Source: Streptomyces scabichelini (lineage in GTDB: Bacteria; Actinomycetota; Actinomycetes; Streptomycetales; Streptomycetaceae). From it: DNA of 64,000 bases. The position numbers and the translations under genes were made by a program. Shown one piece after another: positions 52,151 through 60,887 of this stretch (positions within the stretch are counted from its first letter, which is position 1; every line of letters begins with the position of its first letter). Below the pieces are notes generated by a model. It searched no databases. It saw only the letters and a list, made by a program, of their open reading frames with translations, and was not told where the DNA came from. The stretch is taken from contig NZ_JAAKZY010000004.1 in the NCBI RefSeq assembly GCF_011045015.1, forward strand, positions 1 to 64,000, in the 5' to 3' direction.

Positions 52151-52822
52151 GTGTTGTCCGTAGGGTTGGTCACGAACGACAGCAAACATGTGTCCTATCT
52201 CCTGGGACTGGCGCTCGACCGGTTCCAGATCGACATCGTGGTGCGCGGTGGGACCGTGGCGGACGCGGTGACGAGGCTCGAATCGGCCAGCGTCGACATC
52301 TGGCTCGCCCGGATGGCGGGCAAGGAAGCCGAGCAATGGCGGACGCTGCTCCCGGGCCGCGACGAACCGTCCCAGCCGGGCCCGCTCGTCGCGGTGTGCG
52401 AGGGTACGGAGCCGCAGGTGGCGGATGCCCTGGCGAACGGCGCGTCCGCTGTCGTCCTGCCCGACGACAGCGTCTTCGACACGGCGGCCGCGATGCATGC
52501 CGCGGCCTCCTGCGACCTGTTCATCTCTCCACGGGTGCTGCGGCGCATGGACCGTCGTCTGGCGGACGTCCTGACGGCCGGATTACCGCGTACTGACCTC
52601 ATCACCGAGCGGGAGGAGTGCATCCTCACGCTGATGTCCGAGGGGATGTCCAACGCGGCGATCGGCAGCTCACTGCACATCAGCCCGGCCACGGTGGCCA
52701 CACACGTCGGCAACATCCTGCGCAAACTCGAGGCGAGAAACCGGACCGAGGCGGTCACCACCGCGCTGGAACTGTCCCTGATCACACGCCCGGCCCGCCG
52801 GCACGCGCTCGCTTCGAGGTGA
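52151..52822 (+). CDS. LuxR-type transcriptional regulator with atypical receiver domain, TTA-containing
   Basis: A 223-residue regulator. The N-terminal ~130 residues resemble a response-regulator fold (VGLVTNDSKHVSYLLGLAL) but lack the acidic pocket and clear phospho-acceptor Asp; the C-terminal LuxR helix-turn-helix is standard (LITEREECILTLMSEGMSNAAIGSSLHISPATVATHVGNIL). The GTG at 52151 follows GAGGTGG. Leu145 is encoded by TTA (52583-52585), so expression may await the bldA tRNA, as for many pathway-specific regulators. Probable regulator of the linaridin-like locus. Confidence 0.85.
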   Translation: MLSVGLVTNDSKHVSYLLGLALDRFQIDIVVRGGTVADAVTRLESASVDIWLARMAGKEAEQWRTLLPGRDEPSQPGPLVAVCEGTEPQVADALANGASAVVLPDDSVFDTAAAMHAAASCDLFISPRVLRRMDRRLADVLTAGLPRTDLITEREECILTLMSEGMSNAAIGSSLHISPATVATHVGNILRKLEARNRTEAVTTALELSLITRPARRHALASR

Positions 52823-52951
52823 ACACGCTGCTCTGCGAATCAGGCCGCGGGTTCCGCTCGCGTCCATCACCTTGTGGGCGCTCGCCCTGGCCTACGGCCG
52901 AGGGGCGCGGCTGGACCCCGGAGGAAAGCCCACGACCATGGTCGGCGGTGT

Positions 52952-53179
52952 ACGCCCCACGGTCGGGAGGTCGCCGAGCACCTCATCAACCACGTCGCGG
53001 TCCTGCTGGACCTGAGTACGGCGGACACCGATATCGCCAAGCGCATCCTCGACTTCTCCAGCGGAGTCGTGGAGCACACCTGCGAAGCCTGCGGTGAGCC
53101 CGGCCGTATCCGCCTGCGCGGCGACGGGCCGCGGGTATGGATGCAGGCCGGCTGCGGCAACTGCCGCGTCCCCGCCTGA
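52952..53179 (+). pseudogene. Zinc-ribbon protein, C-terminal fragment
   Basis: The end of this frame, LLDLSTADTDIAKRILDFSSGVVEHTCEACGEPGRIRLRG with CGNC, is a coherent C-terminus with a CxxC...CxxC zinc ribbon. Upstream of ~52952 the frame degenerates into Arg/Pro-rich sequence and no credible start exists, so this is probably a truncated gene. Its stop lies two bases before the second fructokinase fragment. Confidence 0.45.
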
Positions 53180-53181
53180 TT

Positions 53182-53325
53182 CGCCGAGTGGCGGGCCGGC
53201 GGCTCGTGTCCCTCGACCCGAACGTGCGGCCGTGCCTGGTCACCGGCCGCGCGGCCTGTCTCCGGCGGTTCGCCGAGTGGGTGGCGTTCGCCGACGTGGT
53301 GAAGGCGAGCGATGAGGACCTGGCC
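53182..53325 (+). pseudogene. PfkB family fructokinase, middle fragment
   Basis: RRLVSLDPNVRP, CLRRFAEWVAFADVVKASDEDLA is the central part of a fructokinase, the segment expected right after the place where the fragment at 43559-44030 stops. It has no start and ends at ~53325. Same strand and same family, non-overlapping: consistent with one gene split apart. Confidence 0.75.
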
Positions 53326-53534
53326 GCATGCGAACCCGTACGCATGAGTGGCCGGGCGCGGCGACGTGATAGGCGCGTTCGCGGCGTGGCGCGCGCAGCC
53401 GAGGCCCTAAGGAGTCGAGCACATCTTCCGATTCGCGGTGCACTGCGCCACCTTGCCAGAACGGCAAGATGCCGTGCCGGATCATGGCAAGCCGGGCAAG
53501 ACTTCAGCCGCGTGCCCCGACAGAAGGAGCCCCG

Positions 53535-54161
53535 ATGAACATCACCAACGCGGTCACGTTCTGGGACGGCGTCTACGCGGCCCGACCGGCAGCCACCGAT
53601 CCGCGGCCGAACGTGCGACTCACCGAGACGGTCGCGGGCCTGCCGCCCGGCGATGTGCTGGACCTTGGATGCGGCGCGGGTGGCGACGCGCTGTGGCTCG
53701 CCCGCCAGGGGTGGCACGTCACCGCCGTCGACGTCTCGTCCGTGGCGATCGAGCGCCTCACCGACCTTGCCGCCTCGCACGGCCTGGACGACCGGATCGT
53801 TGCCGAGCGGCACGACCTGCGCGAGTCCTTCCCGCACGGCGCGTTCGACCTTATCTGCGCCCACTACCTGCACACTCCCCTCGACCTGGACAGGGCGACC
53901 GTCCTGCGTGCGGCCGCGCACGCTCTGCGGCCGGGCGGGCGGCTGCTGGTCGTCGACCATGGATCGACCGCTCCGTGGTCGTGGAACCAGGATCCCGACG
54001 TCCGCTACCCGACCCCGCAGGAGGTCGCCGCGGACAGCGCCCTGGACCCGGCGACGTGGACGGTCGAGCGGGCCGCCGCGCCCCGCCGGATCGCGACCGG
54101 CCCAGATGGGCGCACCGCCGAGGTCACCGACCACGTCTTGATCATCCGCCGCACCGCTTGA
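53535..54161 (+). CDS. Class I SAM-dependent methyltransferase
   Basis: A 208-residue methyltransferase: SAM motif I VLDLGCGAGGDALWLA, acidic residue in VTAVDVSS, motif LICAHYLHTPLD, then LRPGGRLLVVDHG. The fold resembles small thiopurine/tellurite-type methyltransferases. The ATG at 53535 follows AAGGAG. A DinB-family gene follows 28 bases later. The substrate is unknown. Confidence 0.87.
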   Translation: MNITNAVTFWDGVYAARPAATDPRPNVRLTETVAGLPPGDVLDLGCGAGGDALWLARQGWHVTAVDVSSVAIERLTDLAASHGLDDRIVAERHDLRESFPHGAFDLICAHYLHTPLDLDRATVLRAAAHALRPGGRLLVVDHGSTAPWSWNQDPDVRYPTPQEVAADSALDPATWTVERAAAPRRIATGPDGRTAEVTDHVLIIRRTA

Positions 54162-54189
54162 ACCGGTGCGGCTCCCGCGAGGAGTCACC

Positions 54190-54690
54190 ATGTCCACCGC
54201 CCCCCGCCACAAACGCCGCGGCGACACCCCGCCGCCCCGCACCGGAAGCAGCGAGATCGAGGTTCTGCGCGGCTTCCTCGACTACCTTCGCAACTCGATC
54301 TCTGCGAAGGTCGAGGGCGCCCCTGCACCGCAGGCCCGAACTGCCGGAGTGCCGTCGGGCACGAACCTGCTCGGCCTGCTCAACCACCTCACCTTCGTCG
54401 AGCGATCAACGTTCCTCGGGGACCGTGTCACCGACTGGCAGGCGACCTTCCACGCCGCACCTGCGGACAGCGTGGCCGATGTCGTCGCCCGCTACCGGAA
54501 GTCGGTCGTACAGGCGAACGAAGTACTCGACGGGTGTACCGACCTCGGCGCACCGGTACCCCGCCCTCGGCCGAATGGCCCCGCTCCCAGCGTCCGCTGG
54601 GCACTCACCCACATGATCGAGGAGACCGGCCGCCACGCCGGCCATGCAGATATCCTCCGCGAACTGATCGACGGCGCGACCGGACGCTGA
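54190..54690 (+). CDS. DinB/DUF664 family protein
   Basis: A 166-residue four-helix-bundle protein of the DinB/DUF664 type: FLDYLRNSISAKVEG, NLLGLLNHLTFVERSTF (metal-ligand His) and ALTHMIEETGRHAGHADILRELIDG (the His pair). Family members are metal-dependent thiol transferases or hydrolases using mycothiol or bacillithiol. The ATG at 54190 follows GAGGAG. Probably co-transcribed with the methyltransferase upstream. Confidence 0.87.
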   Translation: MSTAPRHKRRGDTPPPRTGSSEIEVLRGFLDYLRNSISAKVEGAPAPQARTAGVPSGTNLLGLLNHLTFVERSTFLGDRVTDWQATFHAAPADSVADVVARYRKSVVQANEVLDGCTDLGAPVPRPRPNGPAPSVRWALTHMIEETGRHAGHADILRELIDGATGR

Positions 54691-54739
54691 CTTCACCATC
54701 CTCCCCAGGACGGGAACACGCATGATCCCGTGCCATGGC

Positions 54740-55075
54740 TCTGACCGCGGCCTCCGCCGGGTCCTCGCACTCGGCCGCCGCGCGCCCGGCGCGGTGCACT
54801 GGGTTACGGGCGGGGTTGAGTGAACAGGCTGGGTTCGACTCGGCGAGGACCCCGTGGCTGACCAGGCGTTTGAGCTTGGAATGGATGTCTTCGGCGTTTT
54901 CGGCACGATCGGCAGGTCGACGGCGAGGCACAAGTCGCGGGCCCGCAGTGGGGCGCCACCTTCGGCGAAGGCGGTCATGATCTGCTGGTAAGCGGGTTGC
55001 TCCGGCAACTCGGGCGCCGGCTGGGGCGGCGGTTCGTGGTCGGGTTCGTCGCCGATGGGCGAGAGAATGTCGACC
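54740..55075 (-). pseudogene. Decayed gene remnant with winged-helix C-terminus
   Basis: One frame reads LPEQPAYQQIMTAFAEGGAPLRARDLC, another continues AENAEDIHSKLKRLVSHGVLAE; joined, they resemble the C-terminal domain of a recurrent streptomycete protein often seen near insertion sequences. At least one frameshift (~54905) and no start. It may mark an old mobile element; I cannot name it. Confidence 0.5.
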
Positions 55076-55199
55076 GAGGCGAGCAGGCCCTCCCGTTCCC
55101 AACCGGCAGCGGCGCCACGGTGTGGACCAACAGCAGCGGCGGCAACGGCGCCTGGCGGCAGGTCACCCCGCCGGTAGCTCCGCCACCTCGGGCGACGCC

Positions 55200-55236
55200 G
55201 CTGACGGCCGTCCCCTCAGAGGGGGCAGCCGTCAGC
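55200..55236. terminator. Terminator of the sugar ABC/glycosidase operon
   Basis: GCTGACGGC (55200-55208) pairs with GCCGTCAGC (55228-55236), with inner CCCCT/AGGGG pairing. It lies 55 bases beyond the glycosidase stop in the direction of transcription. Confidence 0.75.
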
Positions 55237-55290
55237 CGCGTATGGCACGCCGCATGGTCGGGCAGGACTCTCTGACGGTCTCCGGAGCCG

Positions 55291-57489
55291 TCACGTTTCC
55301 GCCTCCACGCGGACCGGAGCGCCGTCCGGCAGGTCGAGCCGGATCATGGTCGTCTCCGTGGTCATGGTCGTGGCCTTGGCCGTCACCGGAACGCCATTGA
55401 CCCGTGCTCCACGGCTGAAGCGTGCGGGCAGACGCAGTCGTCCGGGCACGGTGCCCGGTCCCTGTCGCAGGACGTGTATCTCCAGCCGGTCCTCCCCCGC
55501 GCGGACATCGAGGCCGATCCGACCGAAGCGGGTGGGTGTGCCCTCGACGCGGATCTCGGCACCCGGACGGAACCAGTGCGCGGGCGCCCCGGGCAACAGG
55601 TCGAGGCCCGCGCCACGTTCGAAGGCCAACAGGTGGCGCACCAGGCGGACGAACTCGGCCGACGCCCAGTTGTGGGGCATGTCCCCGCAGATCTGGAGGT
55701 GCCCGCTGCCGGTCAGCGGCTGCTCCTCGCGCCAGACGCGGGTCGGGGAGGCATGGTTGGCGAAGGCGTAGAGGTAGTCGGCCGCCTTATCGGGGCGGCC
55801 CGCGTACAGCCAGGCATGGGCGGCGAAGGACGCCTGGTACGTCCACACCGCCCGGTAGGGCAGCCAGCCGGTGGTGGCCGGGATGCCCTGCTCGTCGTCG
55901 CGGGCCTCGTACAGGCCGAGCAGGTCGCGCACCACTTCGTCGTCGGCGGTGAAGACCTCGCCGGGCCAGATGGCGTGGCACAGCGCCCAGGTCGCGGTCT
56001 CCGGCCGGATGCGCCGCCAGACCGGCACCTGACCGTCCGGGAGATGCGGTACGAACTGGTGCTCGCCGCTGCCCGGCAGGTTCATCGGGAGATACCGGAG
56101 GCCATCCTCGGTGGTGCGCCGCTGGACCTTGGCGGACCGCTGGAAGGCGCCGAGCAGGCTCTCGAAGAGGTCTCCGAAGCGTTCGGCATCGGCGCTCTCG
56201 TCGAGCATCCGGGCGCCGGCGACCGCGTACCTGAGGCCGGTCAGGATCCACATCGTGGTGGTGTATTCGGCGCGGCTGCCGCCGAGTCCGCCGTCCCCGA
56301 ACGCCTCGGGCAGCAGGCCGCGGAGTGGGTGTTCGGCGGGCAACTCGGCTGCCTGATCGCGTAGTTCGGCGATGTGGGCCACGGCCGCGCGGACGGTGGG
56401 CCAGCGACGACGCAACTCCTCGGCCGCACCGGTCAGTTCGGCCTGGCGGACGAGTGTGGCGATGGCGATGCCCGTCTCCTTGACGTACGGCTCACTGTCC
56501 AGCTGCACGATGGAGCCGTTCGGCCTGACGCGCCGCATCAGCACCTCGAGGCCCGCATCCGCCGTGTCGTCCAGGCCCAGATAGCGCGCCGCCTCCAGCA
56601 GGAAGTGGCCGTCGACCAGCCACAGGCCCCGGTAGATCGTCGGGCCGACGTGCAGCACCGGCAGGTCCTGCTCGATCTCGCGGGCCTGGAGCATGTTGCG
56701 GGCGCAGGCGGTGAGCATGTCCTGCACGGCGGGGTCCGGCACGCTCAACGGCAGCCTTTGGACGTCGAGTTGATCCCAGTAACGGCGCTCCGCCCGCAGC
56801 GCGGCGTACGCCTGGTCGAGTTCCAGGTCGCCCTCGGTCAGCGGGACGACGACCGCCCCGCTCACACTCTCGCCGCCCCGCAACAGCACCGGCTCGGTGA
56901 CCAGACCGGCGGCCGGACCGAAGCCCCGGGCTGAGCCGCCGACGAGCGGATGCCCGCAGGAGCGCAGGCGCCAGGCGTCCGGAGGAGCTGCGTCGACAGT
57001 CGGCAGTCCGTCCGTCCAGTCGGGAGTGGCGGGCGACTTGTCCACGGGTACGGCGTACACCTCGCGGCGGGAGCCGGCACTCGCGAGTGTCTCCCCCCGC
57101 AGATGCGCGTCGATGCGCAGACCGGTGAGGATCTCGTCCGCCCCGGGCGCCGTCCTGACGGTCCACAGGACGATGTCGTACCGGGCCGACCCCTCGTAGT
57201 GGGCGAAGGCGGTCAGTTCGAGCGTCTGGTTCGGGTACGCGACGACCGTGCGGACGATGGCGCGCCGGGCGCTCTCGGTCTCCTGACTGATCCGGACCGG
57301 GCGGTGCGTGGTCTGCGCGGAGAACTCCACCGTCCGCTCGAAGGACCAGGCGTCGAAGCCGCTCGCGTGGAAGCCGTAGAGGAGGGCGCCGTCCTCTCGT
57401 ACGAGACTCTTGTGCGCGTCGTCCGGCCGGCACAGCAGTGTCCAGGAGGAGGCGGGCGCGTGCCTGAAGTCGATGGTGGGGCTGGTCAT
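55291..57489 (-). CDS. Putative (alpha/alpha)6-barrel glycoside hydrolase
   Basis: A 732-residue cytoplasmic protein without signal peptide. Residues ~1-230 form a beta-rich N-terminal domain; ~235-620 are helical repeats typical of inverting (alpha/alpha)6 glycosidases (VGPTIYRGLWLVDGHFLLEAARYLG, WLPYRAVWTYQASFAAHAWL); a small C-terminal beta domain follows. I cannot assign a GH family. The start is ATG 57489, or GTG 57504 overlapping the permease stop. As last gene of an ABC sugar operon it probably cleaves the imported oligosaccharide inside the cell. Confidence 0.75.
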   Translation of the reverse strand: MTSPTIDFRHAPASSWTLLCRPDDAHKSLVREDGALLYGFHASGFDAWSFERTVEFSAQTTHRPVRISQETESARRAIVRTVVAYPNQTLELTAFAHYEGSARYDIVLWTVRTAPGADEILTGLRIDAHLRGETLASAGSRREVYAVPVDKSPATPDWTDGLPTVDAAPPDAWRLRSCGHPLVGGSARGFGPAAGLVTEPVLLRGGESVSGAVVVPLTEGDLELDQAYAALRAERRYWDQLDVQRLPLSVPDPAVQDMLTACARNMLQAREIEQDLPVLHVGPTIYRGLWLVDGHFLLEAARYLGLDDTADAGLEVLMRRVRPNGSIVQLDSEPYVKETGIAIATLVRQAELTGAAEELRRRWPTVRAAVAHIAELRDQAAELPAEHPLRGLLPEAFGDGGLGGSRAEYTTTMWILTGLRYAVAGARMLDESADAERFGDLFESLLGAFQRSAKVQRRTTEDGLRYLPMNLPGSGEHQFVPHLPDGQVPVWRRIRPETATWALCHAIWPGEVFTADDEVVRDLLGLYEARDDEQGIPATTGWLPYRAVWTYQASFAAHAWLYAGRPDKAADYLYAFANHASPTRVWREEQPLTGSGHLQICGDMPHNWASAEFVRLVRHLLAFERGAGLDLLPGAPAHWFRPGAEIRVEGTPTRFGRIGLDVRAGEDRLEIHVLRQGPGTVPGRLRLPARFSRGARVNGVPVTAKATTMTTETTMIRLDLPDGAPVRVEAET

Positions 57490-57500
57490 TTGATGATGGG

Positions 57501-58421
57501 TCACTTCACGGCTCCGGCGGTCAGGCCCGACACGATGCGCCGCTGTGCGAACAGCACGAGCAGGACGACAGGCAGAGTGATGAGGACGACGGCCGCGTCG
57601 ATGCGGTTGTAGAAGACCTGGAACTGGCTCTGTCCGAGGTTCACGATGGCCAGCGGCGCGGTGAACTGTTCCGGGGTCTGCAGGAAGGACTGGGCGAACG
57701 CGAAGTCGTTCCAGGCGAGGATGAAGGAGATGATCGCGGAGGTGAAGACCGCGGGCATCGCCACCGGGACCACGATCCGCCACAGCACCTGCAGGCGGCT
57801 GGCTCCGTCGACCATGGCCGCCTCCTCCAGGCTGCGCGGCACCTGGTCGAAGAAGCTCTTCAGCAGCCAGGTCGCGATCGGCAGCGTGTAGACCATGTAC
57901 GCGAGGACCAGTCCGCCCGGTGAGTCCAGCAGGCCGAGGTTGCGGTAGACGAGGAAGAGCGGGCCGACCATGGCCAGCACCGGGAAGAACCCGGCGAACA
58001 GTACGAAGCCGAGGACGAGGCCCGCGCCGCGTACCCGCAGCCGGGACAGCGCGTAACCGGCCAGCGTCGCGCACACCACCGACAGCGCGGTGCTGACCAG
58101 GCAGATGAGCAGGCTGTTGAGGAGCGGGCGCAGGAAGTTCTGGTCGGAGAGGTTGTCGCCGTAGCTGGCAAAGGTGAGGTCCTTGGGCAGGAAGCCGGTG
58201 ACTCCCTCGGAGAACTCCTGCGAACTCATCAGCGAGGTCCGCAGGATCCACAGGAACGGGAACAGCGAGACCGCGACGATGACCGTCACGAGCAGGCCGA
58301 ACCCCATACGCCGCCAGGCCGCGGCCCTGCGGCGTCGCTCGCGCGCGGACCTCCGGGCGTGGTGCTGCTTCGCCGTCGGCACCGGGGCGGGGCGCCGGGC
58401 CACGTCGAGTTGTCCGGTCAT
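57501..58421 (-). CDS. Carbohydrate ABC transporter permease (MalG-like)
   Basis: A 306-residue permease with a long basic cytoplasmic N-terminus (ARRSARERRRRAAAWRR), six helices and the EAA loop RSLEEAAMVDGASRLQVLWRIVVP. The ATG at 58421 overlaps the previous gene by four bases. No ATPase gene is nearby. Works with the MalF-like permease and the lipoprotein next to it. Confidence 0.9.
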   Translation of the reverse strand: MTGQLDVARRPAPVPTAKQHHARRSARERRRRAAAWRRMGFGLLVTVIVAVSLFPFLWILRTSLMSSQEFSEGVTGFLPKDLTFASYGDNLSDQNFLRPLLNSLLICLVSTALSVVCATLAGYALSRLRVRGAGLVLGFVLFAGFFPVLAMVGPLFLVYRNLGLLDSPGGLVLAYMVYTLPIATWLLKSFFDQVPRSLEEAAMVDGASRLQVLWRIVVPVAMPAVFTSAIISFILAWNDFAFAQSFLQTPEQFTAPLAIVNLGQSQFQVFYNRIDAAVVLITLPVVLLVLFAQRRIVSGLTAGAVK

Positions 58422-59374
58422 CGGGCCGCCTCCCGGCTGCTGTCGGTCCTGTCGCCGCCGTCGGTGCGGAAGATCCGGACGTATCCGGCCGCGACGAGCA
58501 GCGACAGCACGACGAGTACGACGGAGACGGCGCCCCCCGTGCCGAAGTCGGTCTCCACGAGGAACTCGCGCCAGTTGATGTAGGAGAGGGTCTCGGTCGT
58601 GTTGCCGGGACCGCCGCCGGTGAGGATGAAGACGACGTCGAAGACCAGCAGCGCGGAGAGCGTACGGAAGATCAGCGCCACCAGCAGGGCCGGCTTGAGC
58701 AGGGGGAGCGTGACGCGCCAGAAGGCCTGCCAGGCGCTCGCGCCGTCGATCCGGGCCGCCTCGTAGAGCTCGTCCGGGATCACCTGGAGCCCGGCGAGCA
58801 GGATGATGGCCACGAACGGCACGGTCTTCCATGCGTCGGTGACGCCGATCGCCACCCACGCCGTCCACTCGCCGCCGAGCCAGTTGGTGTCGGCGCCGGG
58901 CAGATGCAGGGCGCTGAGCGCCTGGTTCACGAAGCCCGTCTGCGGGTCGAGCATCGTCTTCCAGGACGTGGCCCCCACCACCGTGGGGACGGCCCACGGC
59001 ACCAGGACGGCGGCGCGCACCCAGCCGCGGCCGCGGAAGGGGCGGTGCAGTACGAGGGCCACGACGAGCCCGGCGATCATCTGCGTGAAGACCGACACCG
59101 CGGTGTATACGAGGGTCCGCACGAGCGCCTGCCGGAACGCCGGGTCGGCGAACACTTCGCGGTAGTTGCCGAGTCCGGCGAAACCGTCCGCGGTGGGATC
59201 GGCCAGCTCGACGTGGCGCACCGAGTTCCACAGGTTGTAGGCGAGCGGGAACGCCGTGACCGCGAGCAGGATCACAAGGGTCGGTGCCAGCAGCAGCCAG
59301 CCAAGCCGCCGGTCCGCCGCCGCGGCGCGTGCCCACCGCGGCGGCCGCTCTGCCACATGGGTGGCGCTAGCCAT
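58418..59374 (-). CDS. Carbohydrate ABC transporter permease (MalF-like)
   Basis: A 318-residue permease with six helices. EAA loop DELYEAARIDGASAWQAFWRVTLP and the segment DVVFILTGGGPGNTTETLSYINW identify a MalF/UgpA-type subunit. Its start lies eight bases inside the end of the binding-protein gene, so translation is coupled. Part of the operon controlled by the FCD-type GntR regulator (inference from operators). Confidence 0.9.
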   Translation of the reverse strand: MASATHVAERPPRWARAAAADRRLGWLLLAPTLVILLAVTAFPLAYNLWNSVRHVELADPTADGFAGLGNYREVFADPAFRQALVRTLVYTAVSVFTQMIAGLVVALVLHRPFRGRGWVRAAVLVPWAVPTVVGATSWKTMLDPQTGFVNQALSALHLPGADTNWLGGEWTAWVAIGVTDAWKTVPFVAIILLAGLQVIPDELYEAARIDGASAWQAFWRVTLPLLKPALLVALIFRTLSALLVFDVVFILTGGGPGNTTETLSYINWREFLVETDFGTGGAVSVVLVVLSLLVAAGYVRIFRTDGGDRTDSSREAAR

Positions 59375-60620
59375 TGGCCGCGTCCCGAACCTTGGGAGCC
59401 GCGTCGGACAGTGCCTTGTCCGGTGCGGTAAGGCCGGACACGACGGAGGACAGCATGGTCTGCAACTGGTCAGAGACCTTGGGGTAGTTGGGCGACACGG
59501 GCCGCTGGACGGCGACCTTGGCCACCTTCTCGACCTCCTTGAGGTACGGCGCGTCCTTGAAGAGTTCGGCGTTGTACGCGGCCGACACGGACGGCGGGTT
59601 GCCGGCCGCCAGTGCCCGGGTGATCTGGACGTCCTTGCTGGTGAGGTACTCGATCAGCTTCCACGCGGCCGTGGTGTGCTTGCTCCTGGCGTTGACCGCG
59701 AGCATCTCGGCGCCGAGCGTGGCGCCCTTGCCCGCGAAGGCCATGAAGCCGACCTTGCCCTCGGTGGGCGTGCCCTTGGCGGTGGAGAAGACGAACGGCC
59801 AGTTGATCGCGAACGCCGCCTGGCCGGAGTTGAAGGCCTGCTGGACCTCGCCCTCCTTCCAGCCGGTGACCGCGCTCGGCGCGATCTTGTACTTGCGGAT
59901 CAAGTCGTCCATGAACTGGATGGCCTGCTGGTTCTGCGGGGTGTCGAGGTTCTCGGGGTCGAGCTTGCCGCCGAAGCCGCCGGCCATCGCCATGAACGCG
60001 GTGATCACGCCTTCGTACTTGGCGCCCTCGAAGGCCAGTCCGTATTTGAGCTTCGGGTCGTCCTTCAACGCCTGACGGGCGGCGGTGACGAGTTCGTCAG
60101 GGGTCGTCGGAGGCGTTTTGACCAGGTCCGTGCGGTAGAAGAGCCCCTCGGTGTTGACGAACCAGGGCACCGCATATGTCTTGCCCTCGTACTCGCCCGC
60201 GGACAGCGACGTGGGCATGAAGCGGGAGGTGTCGGCCTTCACCTTCGCCAGGTCCAGCAGCCAGCCGGATTTGGCGAAGGCGGGGGCGTAGATGCCGTCC
60301 AGCTTGAAGACGTCAGGGGATCCGGAGCCGGCGACGAGCCGCTGCTGGATCTGCTGCTGGTACTGCGTGGCGTCGGTGGAAAGCACCTGCACGTTGACCT
60401 TGATCTTGGGGTTCGCCTTCTCGAACGCCTTGATCGCGGCTTCCGTGGCCTTGCCCTCGGGCCCCAGGCCGGTGAGGGCCACAGTGATCGTCTCCGTGCC
60501 GTCGGAGCTCGTCGTGCCGCTTCCGCCACCGCAGGCGGCGATGAGGGAGACCGAAGCCGCAAGCGCAACTGCCGCTAGGCGTCGGCGTGGTGTCCGCCCT
60601 GACGAAGTGGAGGCTCTCAT
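59367..60620 (-). CDS. Sugar ABC transporter substrate-binding lipoprotein
   Basis: A 417-residue lipoprotein with basic N-region, hydrophobic core and lipobox LIAAC (Cys30), then a Gly/Ser linker and an extracellular solute-binding fold of family 1 (ITVALTGLGPEGKATEAAIKAFEKANPKIKV, VPWFVNTEGLFYRTDL, FAINWPFVFSTAKG). It captures an oligosaccharide for the two permeases that follow. The promoter region to its right carries a TGGT-N3-ACC site at 60686-60695 and is shared with the divergent GntR gene. Confidence 0.9.
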   Translation of the reverse strand: MRASTSSGRTPRRRLAAVALAASVSLIAACGGGSGTTSSDGTETITVALTGLGPEGKATEAAIKAFEKANPKIKVNVQVLSTDATQYQQQIQQRLVAGSGSPDVFKLDGIYAPAFAKSGWLLDLAKVKADTSRFMPTSLSAGEYEGKTYAVPWFVNTEGLFYRTDLVKTPPTTPDELVTAARQALKDDPKLKYGLAFEGAKYEGVITAFMAMAGGFGGKLDPENLDTPQNQQAIQFMDDLIRKYKIAPSAVTGWKEGEVQQAFNSGQAAFAINWPFVFSTAKGTPTEGKVGFMAFAGKGATLGAEMLAVNARSKHTTAAWKLIEYLTSKDVQITRALAAGNPPSVSAAYNAELFKDAPYLKEVEKVAKVAVQRPVSPNYPKVSDQLQTMLSSVVSGLTAPDKALSDAAPKVRDAANG

Positions 60621-60685
60621 GTCGTCCCACGACCTTTCTCGGAGCGCGGCGCATTGTCGTCCCTTGAGCGAGTCTGCGGTCTAAC

Positions 60686-60695
60686 TGGTCTGACC
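60686..60695. promoter_or_regulatory. GntR/FCD operator, site 1 (binding-protein operon)
   Basis: TGGTCTGACC, of the FadR-type form TGGT-N3-ACC, 66 bases upstream of the binding-protein start. Confidence 0.65.
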
Positions 60696-60831
60696 GGACT
60701 GCCCGCGGGCCACACCTTCCCATCGGGGTCAGGGGCCGTCAAGGCGCGGTGCGGAACATATTTGGCGGTGCGAGAGACCGGCTCCGGAGCACTCTGAGAC
60801 CGTAAGGAGGCCGATTTCGGCTCTGACCTGT

Positions 60832-60841
60832 TGGTCTTACC
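60832..60841. promoter_or_regulatory. GntR/FCD operator, site 2 (regulator gene)
   Basis: TGGTCTTACC, 47 bases before the GntR start codon. Confidence 0.65.
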
Positions 60842-60887
60842 GGTCTATCCTGTTCGGGAACACCGCCCCGGAGAGGAACTGGACACC

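Noticed and set aside
54740..55075. Possible insertion sequence
   Set aside because: No DDE transposase motif and no terminal inverted repeats or target duplications found; reported only as a decayed remnant.
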